A stretch of DNA of 64,000 nt, taken from NCBI GenBank assembly GCA_001662425.1, contig BDDC01000140.1, positions 4,220 to 68,219 of the forward strand, written 5' to 3'. Made by a program: the position numbers and the translations under genes. Source of the stretch: Chlamydomonas sphaeroides. Taxonomy: Eukaryota > Chlorophyta > Chlorophyceae > Chlamydomonadales > Chlamydomonadaceae. Below are positions 24,318-35,003 of the stretch, piece after piece (positions within the stretch are counted from its first letter, which is position 1; every line of letters begins with the position of its first letter). The notes below the pieces were generated by a model, which saw nothing but the letters and a program-made list of their open reading frames with translations, was not told where the DNA came from and did not search any database.

Positions 24318-24546
24318 CTGCGGGGGAGCGGGGGAATGGCAGCGGGGAAGGGCGGAGGGCAGGAGGGGCAGCAGCAGCAACAGCAGCAGTGCGCAAGCGC
24401 AGCCGCCGCGACGGCCGAGCGGCTCAGCTGACGGTGGAGAGGTGCGGCCGGCGATAAGGTATGTGCAGCAGCGCAAGCTCCAAACTGATGCGCCAAACCG
24501 AGAGTGCCCTTCAGCCCGCGCCCCGGCTTACGGAGCCCCGCCTTAC
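24318..24546 (-). other. Predicted 5' UTR intron of THI4
   Basis: On the minus strand a good donor (CTCG|GTAAGG at 24546) lies downstream of the TPP aptamer, and a C-rich acceptor (CCCCCGCAG) ends at 24318, 48 nt before the ATG. A second possible donor, CC|GTAAGC, lies 14 nt farther down. Alternative splicing controlled by the riboswitch could use these sites; this is inferred, as no transcripts were seen. Confidence 0.45.
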
Positions 24547-24707
24547 CGAGCGACGCAGCGGGGGTGGTTGGATGGAAGGAGGCCCGCCCGGCAGGCCACG
24601 GCACAGGGAGGAGATGGCGGCGGATGCTCGGGAGGGGCACAGGGAGGAGGGAGGGCCAGGGCGCAGCGGCGGCGGGCGCGCCAGAGGCGACGCCACGCAC
24701 GACCACT

Positions 24708-24942
24708 CGGAGCACACTGCCGACGCGAGCACTACCTCGATCCGGTCTTTAGGGTATGATCTCAGCCGTCACCACGACAACAAGCAGCACAGGCACGGCG
24801 CTCGCAGCACGGCGCACCACACGGCGCCCGCCGCCCGCCGCGCAAGCGCAGGCGGGCAGCGGGGACGCCGCGGGGCGCACGCGCAGGAGCGGCCGGCGCA
24901 GGCATGACGTGAGAGTCAGTGGGTGGCACCCCTGGTGTTCCG
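24708..24942 (-). promoter_or_regulatory. TPP riboswitch (THI element) in the 5' leader of THI4
   Basis: Read on the minus strand from 24942, the sequence follows the TPP aptamer consensus in order. A P1 strand CGGAACAC is followed by GGGGTGCC, then an enlarged P3 arm, GGCTGAGA, ATACCC, ACCGGATC, a P5 hairpin CGAG-GTAGTG-CTCG, GCGTCGGCA, and the closing P1 strand GTGTGCTCCG, which pairs with CGGAACAC apart from a GC bulge. The bacterial consensus has ACCUGAUC and GCGUAGGGA, so a few conserved positions differ, while P5 shows compensatory pairing. The P3 arm is ~155 nt instead of ~15. TPP riboswitches before THI4 are known in green algae, which supports the call. Confidence 0.88.
24762..24905 (-). 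CDS. Possible 47-aa upstream ORF inside the TPP riboswitch P3 arm
   Basis: An ATG at 24905 on the minus strand opens a 47-codon frame rich in Arg, Ala, Pro and Cys. It ends at a TGA that is part of the conserved CTGAGA of the aptamer. No homology is recognised. It may be chance in GC-rich sequence, or a regulatory uORF that is included or removed with P3-arm splicing. Confidence 0.3.
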   Translation of the reverse strand: MPAPAAPARAPRGVPAARLRLRGGRRAPCGAPCCERRACAACCRGDG

Positions 24943-25759
24943 AGGCCGCGTGGCCGTTAGTAACATGCGACAAGAGATGCGGTGCGGAGTGTGCAGTGGC
25001 GGCGCATGCCATGGTGAACGGTCGCGCGCAGCGGTGTGCATGGGCCAGTCAGCGACTGAATTGCCAACAGAAATGGTCATGGAGCGGTATGGATGTGGCT
25101 GCAGGGGTCCTGACCGTGCAACGTGAACGGAATTGCGGTCGGCCACATTTGCGGATTGCCGCAAACGTCGGTTCCGCCGGATCGGTGCAATCCAGCTGCT
25201 CTAGGCGACGGCAGAGTCGAACGCGAGCGCATGCAGCCCACAGGATCGTGCATAGCTGAGCCGCGACGCGCGGCGTCGCTGGAATTCGGCGCTGGGGTGC
25301 AGGTGCAGCTCCGACACCAGAGCTCGCTGAGCAGCAGCAGCTGCTGCGCAGAAATGTACGCCGCATCCGCATGTGCGCACGGTGCGACAGCATCACGCAT
25401 ACCTTGCAGACGGCGAGGACTTGGTGTTGGACTTGGTGTGAGCGGATAACAAATAGAGGACTTGGCCTGTCTGTTGTTGGCAAACGGCTTAATTGATTCT
25501 GGCGCCCGGGCTTGCTTAAGTACCGCCGAATGCGTCCCATGCAAGCCCATGCGAGTTTCGGTACGACCCCCGTGACGACCCCTAGAGGTCGAGCGTCCGC
25601 GAAGGCGTGTAGGCGGCCGCTCGCTTCTTGCGATCAAGTTGCCTTTGTGGACTCGTTATCTATCAGGCACGTTAGGATGCGAGAAAACGCTACTACCCTG
25701 CTACTACCGCCACGTCAGACGGAAGACCCTCGAAACGACACGCGTGACACCACGGGAAA

Positions 25760-26022
25760 CCTCCCTCCTCGCAATTTTGGTACGACGTTGCCTACACCGC
25801 ACCGTCCCGCACCTGCGCCCGCTGCCCGCCGCACCGCGCGGCCTTCTCCCGCAGCTGCCCTGCCGCCTACCGAGCAGCGCAACCGCACAGCGCCGCAGTT
25901 GCAGACCGCAACGAGAGGTGCGCACCGAGGCGCTCGCATTTGCCTTGGCCCCATGCAGAAGGGCGGTTGTCGCCAAGCAGCTGGCGGCAGCGGTGCGGTC
26001 CGGCTGTCGGCGTACCGGCAGG
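25760..26022 (+). repeat. Dispersed repeat, copy B
   Basis: Same-orientation partner of 21382-21676, with the same ordered blocks (GAGCAGCGCAACCGCACAGC, GTTGCAGACCGCAACG, AAGCAGCTGGCGGCAG, GTACCGGCAGG). The 5' part also aligns: CTCCCTCCTCGCAAT here against CTCCCTATTCGCAAT in copy A. Target-site duplications or termini were not resolved. Confidence 0.8.
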
Positions 26023-26655
26023 GGGGCACTGTGCGGGCCCGGGCTAGCCCGGGACCGTGACCGCCTCGTTGCGTGCCTCCGCACCGCCTTCCGCTCGGAC
26101 GCGCTAGGCCACATGCAGCGGAGGGTGAAAGCGTGATAGCGTGCCCGATACGGACCCGGGGAGATACAATGACACATGGGACTTCGTTCTTCTTTCTTAT
26201 GTGGCACAGTCGGCAACAGCCAGCCAGCCGCCCGCGGCGCCCCAGCCCACGCCGGACCCCTACCCCGCCCCTGCTGCCCACGCCGCACGGCACCAGCACC
26301 TGCACCAGCCAGGCCTCCTGGCACTACGGTCCGCTGGCACCCGCGCCCGCGCTGCTCTCTCCCGCGTCCGCACTGGCGCACCCAGCTCTACGGATCCCTG
26401 CTTGCCTGTTACACACGACCAACGCGTCACCCCCCTCGAAGCGCCGCGTGTCACACGGTTACTTTCTTTAGCAACAAAGACACGTGACACCGGCCGGCGC
26501 AACTCTCCATCCTCCGTCGTCCGTGCGGCTTCAGCCAGGGGGGCCCCAGCACCTCACCTCGCCTAGCATGGCCCCGCAGCGGCCCGCACCGCCTGCCCCC
26601 GATGCCCCGCCCCGCCCCGCCCCGTGCCAGCAACGCCACCTGCCACCTGCCCTAC

Positions 26656-26709
26656 CCTGCCCTTGCACGCTCCCCTGCCCTTGCACGCTCCCCTGCCCTT
26701 GCACGCTCC
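26656..26709. repeat. 18-bp tandem repeat, 3 copies
   Basis: Three copies of CCTGCCCTTGCACGCTCC, followed by a partial fourth, in the C-rich 3' flank of the sorting nexin gene. Confidence 0.85.
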
Positions 26710-26854
26710 CCTGCCCCGCCCTGCCCCACCGCTCACGGCCAACCTGCTCCTGCCCCGGCCTCCGCCGGCCACCGGCCCCACCGTGTCCCAACGCCCCCTT
26801 CCCGCCTCCCCACCTCCCACCTCCAGCCCCATCCGCATCAATCCCCCCCCACTC

Positions 26855-29800
26855 TCACAGCGGCCCCCCGCCCAGCCCCAGCGGCGGCCCGTGCAGGTCC
26901 ACCTCGCCCATGCCCGAGCCGCTCAGCCCGCCGCCGCCGCCGCCAGCACCCGACCCCGCGCCGCCGCCCGCCTGAGGCCCGCCGCCGGCCCCAGACAGCA
27001 GCCCCACGTCCGCGAAGGGGTCCGCGGGTGCCGCCGCGGTGGCGGCAAGGGGCCGGGAGGAGCCGGCGCCGGAGCCGGCGCCAGCGCCGTTGGCGTGGTG
27101 GCCGTGCGAGGGCTGCGAGGGCCCCGCGCCGCCCCCGCTGCCGTCGCTGGGTCGGCCCGAGCCCGAGGGCGCTGCCGGGTGCATCACGGCCAGCGGGCCC
27201 AGCGCGGCGCGCGCCGACTGCAGCTGCTCGGGCGTGGCCTGCAGCTCCGTGGCGGCCTGTGGACAAGGTGGGGGGAGGAGCGGGGGAGGAGCGGTGGGCT
27301 GAGCGATCTGGGCGCGGGGTGTGGGGGCGCAGGGAAGAGCAGCTGCGGCATGGCCCCCAGCAGCTAGGCGGACGCCGGCGGACCCCGCTGCGTGGCGCTG
27401 CTGCTCGCCTGCAGCCAGATCTCGGTGTGCCGGGTGGCGGCAGCCTGCATGACGGCCGCAAAGTGGTGCAGGCTGGAGGTGAGGTCGGAGCGCAGCTCGG
27501 AGTGCAGCCGGCACATCTCCTGCGGGGGCCGGGGCGGGGAGGGGGGATGGAAGGGACATGGGAGGGGCGGCAGGGGGGCGGGGCGGGGCGGGGGGCGGCG
27601 CNNNNNNNNNNNNNNNNNNNNNNNNNNNNNNNNNNNNNNNNNNNNNNNNNNNNNNNNNNNNNNNNNNNNNNNNNNNNNNNNNNNNNNNNNNNNNNNNNNN
27701 NNNNNNNNNNNNNNNNNNNNNNNNNNNNNNNNNNNNNNNNNNNNNNNNNNNNNNNNNNNNNNNNNNNNNNNNNNNNNNNNNNNNNNNNNNNNNNNNNNNN
27801 NNNNNNNNNNNNNNNNNNNNNNNNNNNNNNNNNNNNNNNNNNNNNNNNNNNNNNNNNNNNNNNNNNNNNNNNNNNNNNNNNNNNNNNNNNNNNNNNNNNN
27901 NNNNNNNNNNNNNNNNNNNNNNNCGGCGCTGCTTCAGCGCGTTGAGCGCTGGCGGGCGGCCGCCTTGCTGCTGGCCCTCCTGGCCGCCGTTCCTCGCCCC
28001 CGCCCCCGCATCGCATTGGCGGCCATCCACGACCCACACGGGACCCGCTCCTGGTCCCCTTCCTGTCCCTTCCTGTCCCTGCCCCTCCCTCCCCCACCTG
28101 CTGGTTGACGGCCTTGATGCCCTCGTACCGCGCCCGGGCCGCCACGATGGACTGCTCCAGCACCGCCACGTCGCACGACAGGTCCGCGACCTGGGGGGCC
28201 GGGGGAGCGGACCGGTGGACAGGGGTGGAGGGGAGGGGCGGGGCAGGGAAGCGGCGCGTTGGGCCGATGGGCGGTGCGCGCGGCGCAGGGTCAGGGCCCC
28301 CTCGCCTGCTGGCCCCCCTTCCGCTCGTGCCTCCCTGTCCTCCTGCCCTCCGCCCCCTCCCCTGCCGCCCCCCCCCGGCCCCACCTTCTTGGCCTTGGTG
28401 GCGTCCCCGCCCAGCACCTTGGCGCCCGCTGCCTCCAGGTCGCCGATGGCGCGGCGGCGGGCCTCCAGGTCGGCCTGAGGAGGAGATTGGGGTTGGGGTT
28501 GGGGTTGGGGTTGGGGGGTGAGGTGGGGAGGTTCAGGAGCCAGCGCTCGAGCCCAAGCGCCATGCGCACAGCGGCCCGCACCCCTCCCTGCTCGCACACG
28601 AGCCCCCTGCGCCCCAGGCGCCGGCACCAGTCAGTGCCCCAACCACCCCGCCAGCCCGCTCCCCCCTCCCGCTCCCGCTCCCCCTCCCTCCCATCCCAGC
28701 CCCGCACCTGCAGCGTGTCGGCGGTCAGCAGCGCCTTCTCGCGGGCGCGCAGGCCCTTGCGAGCAGCCTGTGGGGGCGGGGCCCGAGGGGCTGGGAGTCG
28801 GGGCCCCAGGGAGCTGGCGACCACCCATGCATGCAACGGCCGCTATCAGCCCCGCACGCACTCGCAGATCCTTTTGTCTCCTGCCCCCCCCTTGCCGCTC
28901 GCTCCCCCCTTTCCCCGCCCTGCCTCCCCACGCCCCCTCCCTCTCCCCCCCCACCGGCATGAGCCCCAGGTACTCGTGCAGCACCGCCAGGTCGATGGCG
29001 CAGCGGCCCGTCACCTGGCGCCAAGGGGGGGAAGGGGGAGCAGGGGGTGCGGAGGGGGCAGAAGGGGGGCAGCAGGAGGGGGCAGATGGCGGCAGCAGGA
29101 GGTGGGGCAGGGGTCTGCAGCGCAGCGAGGGCGAGAGGGAGCGGGCAGCAACCGCAGGGGCCAGCGGGGCCACAGGGGCGAGCGGGAGCGGGCAGCACCG
29201 CACCCCCCTACCCGCCTGGCCCCTGGCCTACAGGCCCTCCCCGCCCCCTTCCTCGCCCTCCATGCCGCCTTTCTGCCCCTCCCTCCGCGGCCCCGCCCAC
29301 CTTGCGGCCGATGCGGCTGGCCCGCACCAGCGCGGTGCCCGCCCGCTCCGTGTCGTGCATCAGCGCGCCGCTCTGCTTGAGCTGCGCAGGCGGCGGGCGG
29401 TTGGGGGTATGAAGTGGGTATGAGTTGGGTTGGGGGGGAGGGCGAGGTCGGGTTCGTGAGTGACAGGTGCTGGGCTCTGCCTCATCCTTACCCCTCCCAA
29501 CGCGCCTCTCCCGCCCACGCCTCTCCCCTCGCCTCCTGCCGGCGCCCCTCCCCGCCCCTCCCCCTCCCCCGCACCGTGCCCGTGTGCTGCGCCAGCGCCA
29601 CCCCGTCGGCCTGCTCCGCCTTGCGCAGCCCGAACAGCGCCAGCCCCAGCTCCCCGCACACCACCGCCTGCCGGTCCATGCGGGCCACCAGCTTCTCAGC
29701 CTGGGGGCGGGCGGGCACAAGGAGGCCGCGAGGAGGGCACCAGCGGGGGAGAATGGGAGATGGGCGGGGGGCGGCGTAGTCGCCTTGCCGCCAGCGGCTG

Positions 29801-32800
29801 ATGCCGAATGCCGTCGCCGGCCCATCGGATCGGCAAGCAACCCCGGGGACGCGATCGGCGCGGGGAGCAGCAGCCTCCTCCGCTGCCGTGCGGAACCGCC
29901 CTGCCCGCCCGTAGCGCAAGCAGGCGGGCTGGGGGGCAAGGCGCCTGGCACAGCCTGTCAGGCCCTGGGCCGCCGGCCTGCTTGCTGCTGATGCCAGCGA
30001 CGAGCAAGGCGGTGCGACGTGATGGCGGATAACGCCAGGACGGGCTGCAGAGCGGAGGCAGCCGCCTGGTGCCCTGTCATGGTGGCGCCTTCCGTGCCGT
30101 ACCGCCCACGTCACGCCCGCAACCCCGCCGCCCTGCCCCGTGTCTCTTGTGTTTCCTGCCCGCGTCCTGGCCCCCGCCCTCCTCATCCCGCTGCCCCCAT
30201 CCCACCCCCACCCCCTTCCTGGCGCCTCACCGCCCTGCTGGCGGTGGTGAGGCTGCCCTGCCACGCCTCCACCTCCTCCCGCGCCCGCTGCAGCGCCACC
30301 TCCTCGGGCGGCAGGCAGGAGCTGGGCACCTGGATGGTGGTGGGGGGTGGGAGGGTGGGGCCGGAGGGTGGGTTAGGGGCGGGTAATGAAAATGCCGTGA
30401 GGGGGAGCAGCGGCTGTCGGCTGTCGGCGGCTGGCCTGCAACGACATGGCGGCCTCCTTCACGCAGGCCCACAGGCTTTCCCTTCTTCCTCCCCCCCCAT
30501 GTCCTCCTCGTTAGAAACATCTTCTCCCCACTGTTCCCCCCCCCTTCCCCGCCCCCCGCCCACCTGCAGGCTGTGCGCCTTCTCCTTGATGGCCCGCATG
30601 AAGTCCGTCTTGCGCTTGGTGGGCTGCGCGGCCTGAGGTAGCAGGGGGGGGGGGCAGCAGGGGGGCGGCAGGGGGGGCAGGGGGCAGCAGGAGGAGGCAG
30701 GGGCAGGGTCGGCCAGCCAGGGAGGGCAGGGGCGGGTAGCGGTGCCCCGCCACGGCTCCGCCGTCAGCCAGCTACCTACCTCCCCTGCCCTGCCCCTCCC
30801 TTGCCCTCTCCTGTCCTCCCCCTGCCCTTCCCCCTTTCCCCCTCTGCCCCGCTCCTGCCCACCTGCACCGGGTCCGTCACCGCGCGGTCCAGCCCCAGCA
30901 TCTGCTTGCCGAAGCGCGCAGTGCCGTCCAGCACAGAGCCGCCCAGCGACAGCGGCCGCAGCGCCAGCCAGGGGCCGTGCTCCGACAGCTCCGTGTCGGC
31001 CTCCAGGAACAGCCGCAGCTCCTGGAGGGGGGACAAGGAGAGGGTGGAAGGGGGGCGTCAGCGAGAAGGGCAAGGGGACGGGGGCGCCGAGAGGGGCACG
31101 GGGGCGGCCCCAGGTGCGCGACAAGCGCGCGCCTCGTCCTCCTGCTCCCCCCCCGCAGTCGTGCTCGCCCGCTGTCGTGCTGCGCAGTGCCACCTGTGCC
31201 GGTGCCTGTCCTCTCCCACCGGACCGCGACTTGCTGTTCTGACCGACGGCCCCCTCCCCGTCCTGTGCCATCTCTCCCGGCCCCTGCGGCCCCCCCATGC
31301 ACCACGCTGTCCCGGGGCCCCCCACCTCGCTGTCCCGGATCACGGGGTGGCGCGCCAGCTTGTTGAGGTAGCGCTCCAGGGCCAGCCTGGGGGGGGGGCG
31401 GGGGCGGGGCGAGGGAGAGGGGGGGCGCCAGGGGAAGGGAGGGGCGGGGAGGCGGGCAAAGCGTCGTTGGTCTCCACGCGACAAGCCGGTGTGGGCACAC
31501 ACTGCCACAGGGGGCGGCGCAGGCAGCAGGTACGGCAGCAGGTACGGTCGCAGGTACGGCAGCAGGTACGGCAGCAGGCACGCCCCCTTCCCTGGGCCCC
31601 ACCTGCGCTCCTCCACAAAGGCGTCCGTCATGCGCTGCCCCTCCACCGCGTTCTTCTCGGGCCGCGGGGGGATGAAGAAGCCGCGGTACTTTTCCTGCGA
31701 GGGGGAGGGGGGTTCGGGAGCAGGGGGATGAGCAGGGAGATGAGCAGGGCGGGAGGGAACAGCAGGTTGGCAAGGGGGTTGGAGGATGATACTGGCAAGA
31801 GGATGTGTCGCCATGTGAACACCGGTAGCAAACCACAGAGCGCAATTGCACGCCGCTGCCGCCGCCCAAGGTGAGCAATTCAAGGGGTTGCGAGGGAGCG
31901 ATGAGTGGGGAGCAGCGGGCGGGCGCGTGGGAGCGTGTCCCCTCCCCCCACTCCCCCCTCGCCACGTCCCGCCCCCACCTTGAGCAGGTCCGCCAGCGCC
32001 ACGAACTCGCGGAAGCGCCGCCGTACCGCCGCCTCGGGCCGCGCGCAGGCGGCGCCGGGCCGCGGCTTGGAGCGCACGCAGTAGGACACGTAGCCGCCAG
32101 CTGGGGGTGGGGGGTGGGGTGGGGCGGAGTGGGAGCGAGAGAGGAGAGGGTGGGGATGCGCGGTTTGGGGAGGGGCGACAGCGCTGACCCACGGCCCCAG
32201 CTCGCAACCCCAGCCGCCAAGCTCCCGGCCCCCAAACCCAGCACACGCCCCGGCCCAGCCTGACCCGCAGGGCAGCCCTTCCCAGCCCCCCTCGCCCCCC
32301 CCCGCGGGGCCTCACCCTTGATCCCGAACAGGCCGCCGCCCTCCCGCTTGAGCGGCTCGCACACGCTGATTACCAGCGCCGCGGAGGAGGAGGGGCCCGC
32401 CAGCCGGCCGGGCGGCGCGTAGCGCGCCGGCGACAGGGCCTGTGCCGGGGCGCGAGGCGGGAGGCGTGTGTGCGCTGCTTGGTGCACCCGCGGCCTGCAC
32501 CCACGGGCCGCAACCAGGCGCCTGCGCCCCACGCCACTGACCCCGTAGTCCCCCGCCTCAGACCTTCCTGGCCCGTTCCCATGACCCATCCCTGGGCCCA
32601 GCCCCACCTCTGCGCGCTTGGCCCACATCGCCCCTCACCTGCTGACCCCACGCAGCCCCGCGTACCCCTGCCTCCGCCCCTGCCCCGCCCCACTTCCCCC
32701 ACTCCCCCCCACCCCCGCCGGCCGGCAACCAACCTGCATGTCCTCCCGGAACTCGCCCGAGCCCTGCAGCGCCAGCGCCTCCAGGCTCACGCGGCCGCCG

Positions 32801-34361
32801 CCACCCACCCCCGCCGCCGCCGCAGCCAGCTCCGCCGCTGACGAGCCATTGCCTGGCGGCGATGCTGCATGACCTGCAGCCCCCGCCGCCGCTGGCGCTG
32901 AACCCAGAGGCGCCGCCAGTCGCGGCGCGGGCTCCCCCAGCGGCCCCAGCAGAGAGTCGACGCCGGCGCCAGCCGCCCCCGCTCCCGCCGCCGCCGGCCC
33001 TGCCGTACTGCCGCCGGCCGCTATGGTGCTGTGCGGCGGCGCCTGCTCGTACAGGACAGAGTCCTCGTACGACGGCGGCTTGGCGGCGGCCAGCTCGCCG
33101 TAGGTGGGGTAGTTGGCGGTTGGCGGGCCGCCGCCGCCGCCGCCCACCGCCGAGCCCGCCAGCCCCGCGTACGACGTGAACAGGTCGTCGCCCGTGTCGT
33201 CGCCCGCCAGAGCCCGGAAGCGGTCCATGTTGCCCTTGGCAGGGTGGGGGGGGCCAGGAGAGCGAGGCGTCAGTGCAGGGTGTGCAGTGAGGCGGAGTAT
33301 CGAGTCTGCGGGGCCAGCCTGGCAGGGGGAGGGCATGCTCACGGCCGCGGAGCGATGCGAGTGCCGGTGGCGGGCGCGAGCCGCTGGGCCCGGTGGACTT
33401 CCGGCAGCGCAGTGCCATTTCTGCACTGGGGCCCATCCGCTCAGGCGGGCCCGGCAGGCAGCGTGGGGGCTGCGGCGAGGGCGGAGCCACCTGGGCGCTG
33501 CCTACGCCCCGTGGGGGGCCCCCGTGCCAGCTGCCTGGTCGCCGGCAGCTGGCATGCCGCCGGCCCATGTCCGCACCCTGCCCCCGCTCCTCGCCAGCCG
33601 CCGCCCACTGCCCAGGGCCGGACGCCTGCCCAGCCCAGCGCACCACGCCATGCCCTAGCCTGCCCCTCCCCTGTCCCCCTGGCCGCTCTTCACCCCTCGC
33701 CACAGCTCCAGGCCAGGCCCCGCCCGGCTCAGCTGCGGGCCTGCCCCTCCCCTCCTCATCCCCGGCCCCCACACAGGCCCCCACCTGACGAAGGCCGACG
33801 ACTGCCGCAAGCATACCCGCGTTCCCCGCTTTTCTCCCCTCCCCTTGCTCCCCCCCCCGCCCCCTCACACCTGCAGCAGCTCCTCCGCATTGCCCAGGTC
33901 CAGCCCGTCGTGGCTGGTGCGGCCCGCGGGCAGCGACGCCAGGTGCGAGGTCAAGTCCTCCATGTCCTGATGGGGTGGCCAAGAGAAAGGGGAGGGTCAG
34001 AGGTAGCGGTGGGGCGCTGAGAGAAGGGGAGGGAGTATCTGCGCGGGACCGCTTGCGTGGTTGGGTGAGGTGGCCCCACGCCGACTTGCGCGAGGGGAGG
34101 GCCTGGGGAAACCAACTAGGGTTTGGGCAGCTACGGGCAGCTGGCCGGCGTGGAAAGGGTCTGTTGCCCGGCCAGCCCCGCCGCGGGGGAACCGTGAAGT
34201 GATCACAATAGGGCATTCGGCTGCTGCTTGCGCGTCCGTGAGTTCGCGGGGTGAGCGTGACACGGGCATGTCACGGTTGACATGACACGGTAGCCAGAGC
34301 GTTCCCGCACCTCGTCGAAACCCCCGAGCAGGGGGTCGTCCACGCGCTTGGATGACGACAT
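26855..34361 (-). CDS. Sorting nexin of SNX1/SNX2 type (PX + BAR/Vps5 domains)
   Basis: Eighteen predicted exons, minus strand: 34361-34311, 33966-33871, 33234-32734, 32439-32316, 32100-31979, 31694-31603, 31386-31326, 31021-30863, 30632-30564, 30329-30231, 29700-29575, 29381-29301, 29014-28955, 28767-28708, 28474-28385, 28190-28098, 27519-27409, 27256-26855; ~798 aa. The N-terminus (MSSSKRVDDPLLGGFDE) is followed by an Ala/Gly-rich linker. The PX domain (~225-365) has VRRRFREFVALADLL, FIPPRPEKN and LERYLNKLARHPVIR and binds phosphoinositides. The coiled, charged BAR/Vps5 region (~390-665) bends endosomal membrane as part of retromer. A Gly/Ser/Ala-rich tail ends the protein. The N run at 27602-27923 lies in the intron between 28098 and 27519, where phases join and the family pattern reads straight across. 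The last intron uses a GC donor. Confidence 0.88.
27602..27923. other. Assembly gap (322 N)
   Basis: A run of undetermined bases beside a G-rich sequence (GGGGCGGGGCGGGG upstream). It lies wholly inside a predicted sorting nexin intron. Confidence 0.99.
28487..28517. repeat. (TTGGGG)n microsatellite in a sorting nexin intron
   Basis: About five consecutive TTGGGG units directly next to the acceptor side of exon 28474-28385 (in the transcript, CCCCAA repeats just before CTCCTCAG). It is G-quadruplex-prone on the plus strand. Confidence 0.85.
31524..31580. repeat. 12-bp tandem repeat (GGTACGGCAGCA), about 4.5 copies
   Basis: Imperfect GGTACGGCAGCA units, one carrying GGTCGC in place of GGCAGC, in the sorting nexin intron between exons 31694-31603 and 31386-31326. 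Confidence 0.8.
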
Positions 34362-34830
34362 GGCGTGAGACGGCGTGCCGCGTCGATCGAGGGCGGTTCA
34401 GGCTCTGCAAGACGAGATTCCTCCACCGAGCGCCACTCTCCCCGGACACCGGCTCCTCAGCTTCAGAACTGTCTGCAAGCGAGGAAACGCTAGTTGTGCC
34501 GGCAGCGGCCCGGGACAGCTGCCTATTCTCCGCGCAAATTCGTGTCGTTATCAGAACAAGTAACAGTGCGAGTGGAGCTCACGCGCTTGGAGCTAGGTAT
34601 GCAATGCTTGCTGGCGACGTACTTGATCGCGAGCGGGCTCTTTCCAATTAGGCCCCGCATGGCCCCGTCCCCCAAAGCCCCAAACTTAGGGCACCCAGCA
34701 CCCATACAGAAGCCGAGACGCACCCGTAGACGCCTGATTACATACCCACACACCTTTGCTGCTCAGGCCTTGTGAAGCAGCGAGCAGATCCGTTCCGCGA
34801 CCTTCGCACCTTTGTTCTGTGCCTGATACC
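34362..34830. promoter_or_regulatory. Shared promoter region of sorting nexin and ALY/REF genes
   Basis: 469 bp between the divergent start codons. It is clearly less GC-rich than the genes around it and has no ORF of interest. No TATA box is convincing. Confidence 0.35.
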
Positions 34831-34972
34831 ATGGCAGAGGCAAAGCTTGCCATGTCGCTTGATGACCTTATAGCGTCAACAGGGCGGAAGAAGGGAGAGG
34901 GCAAGCCCCGCCCGCAGGCCTCGCAGGCGGGTGCCCGGAAGGGTCTCAACAAGAACAGGCCCACCCCTCCCA

Positions 34973-35003
<31 letters not shown>

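Larger units (their letters stand above)
24943..26854. other. Intergenic region between THI4 and the sorting nexin gene
   Basis: No convincing gene. It contains the THI4 promoter side, copy B of a dispersed repeat (25760-26022), a C-rich stretch with an 18-bp tandem repeat (26656-26709), and a TTACA at 26409-26413 that would be a TGTAA signal ~440 nt past the sorting nexin stop. Confidence 0.5.

Noticed and set aside
24749..25012. An 87-codon minus-strand ORF through the TPP riboswitch
   Set aside because: Its composition is that of a random GC-rich frame and it crosses the structured aptamer; no homology is recognised.
25437..25452. A 16-base exact match to the lac operator core (TGTGAGCGGATAACAA)
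   Set aside because: The flanks do not match lac promoter or cloning-vector sequence and no bacterial gene is near; it is most likely a chance match.
26602..28627. Long ORFs across the N run on both strands
   Set aside because: They are produced by translating undetermined bases and by shadow frames of the sorting nexin exons and introns.
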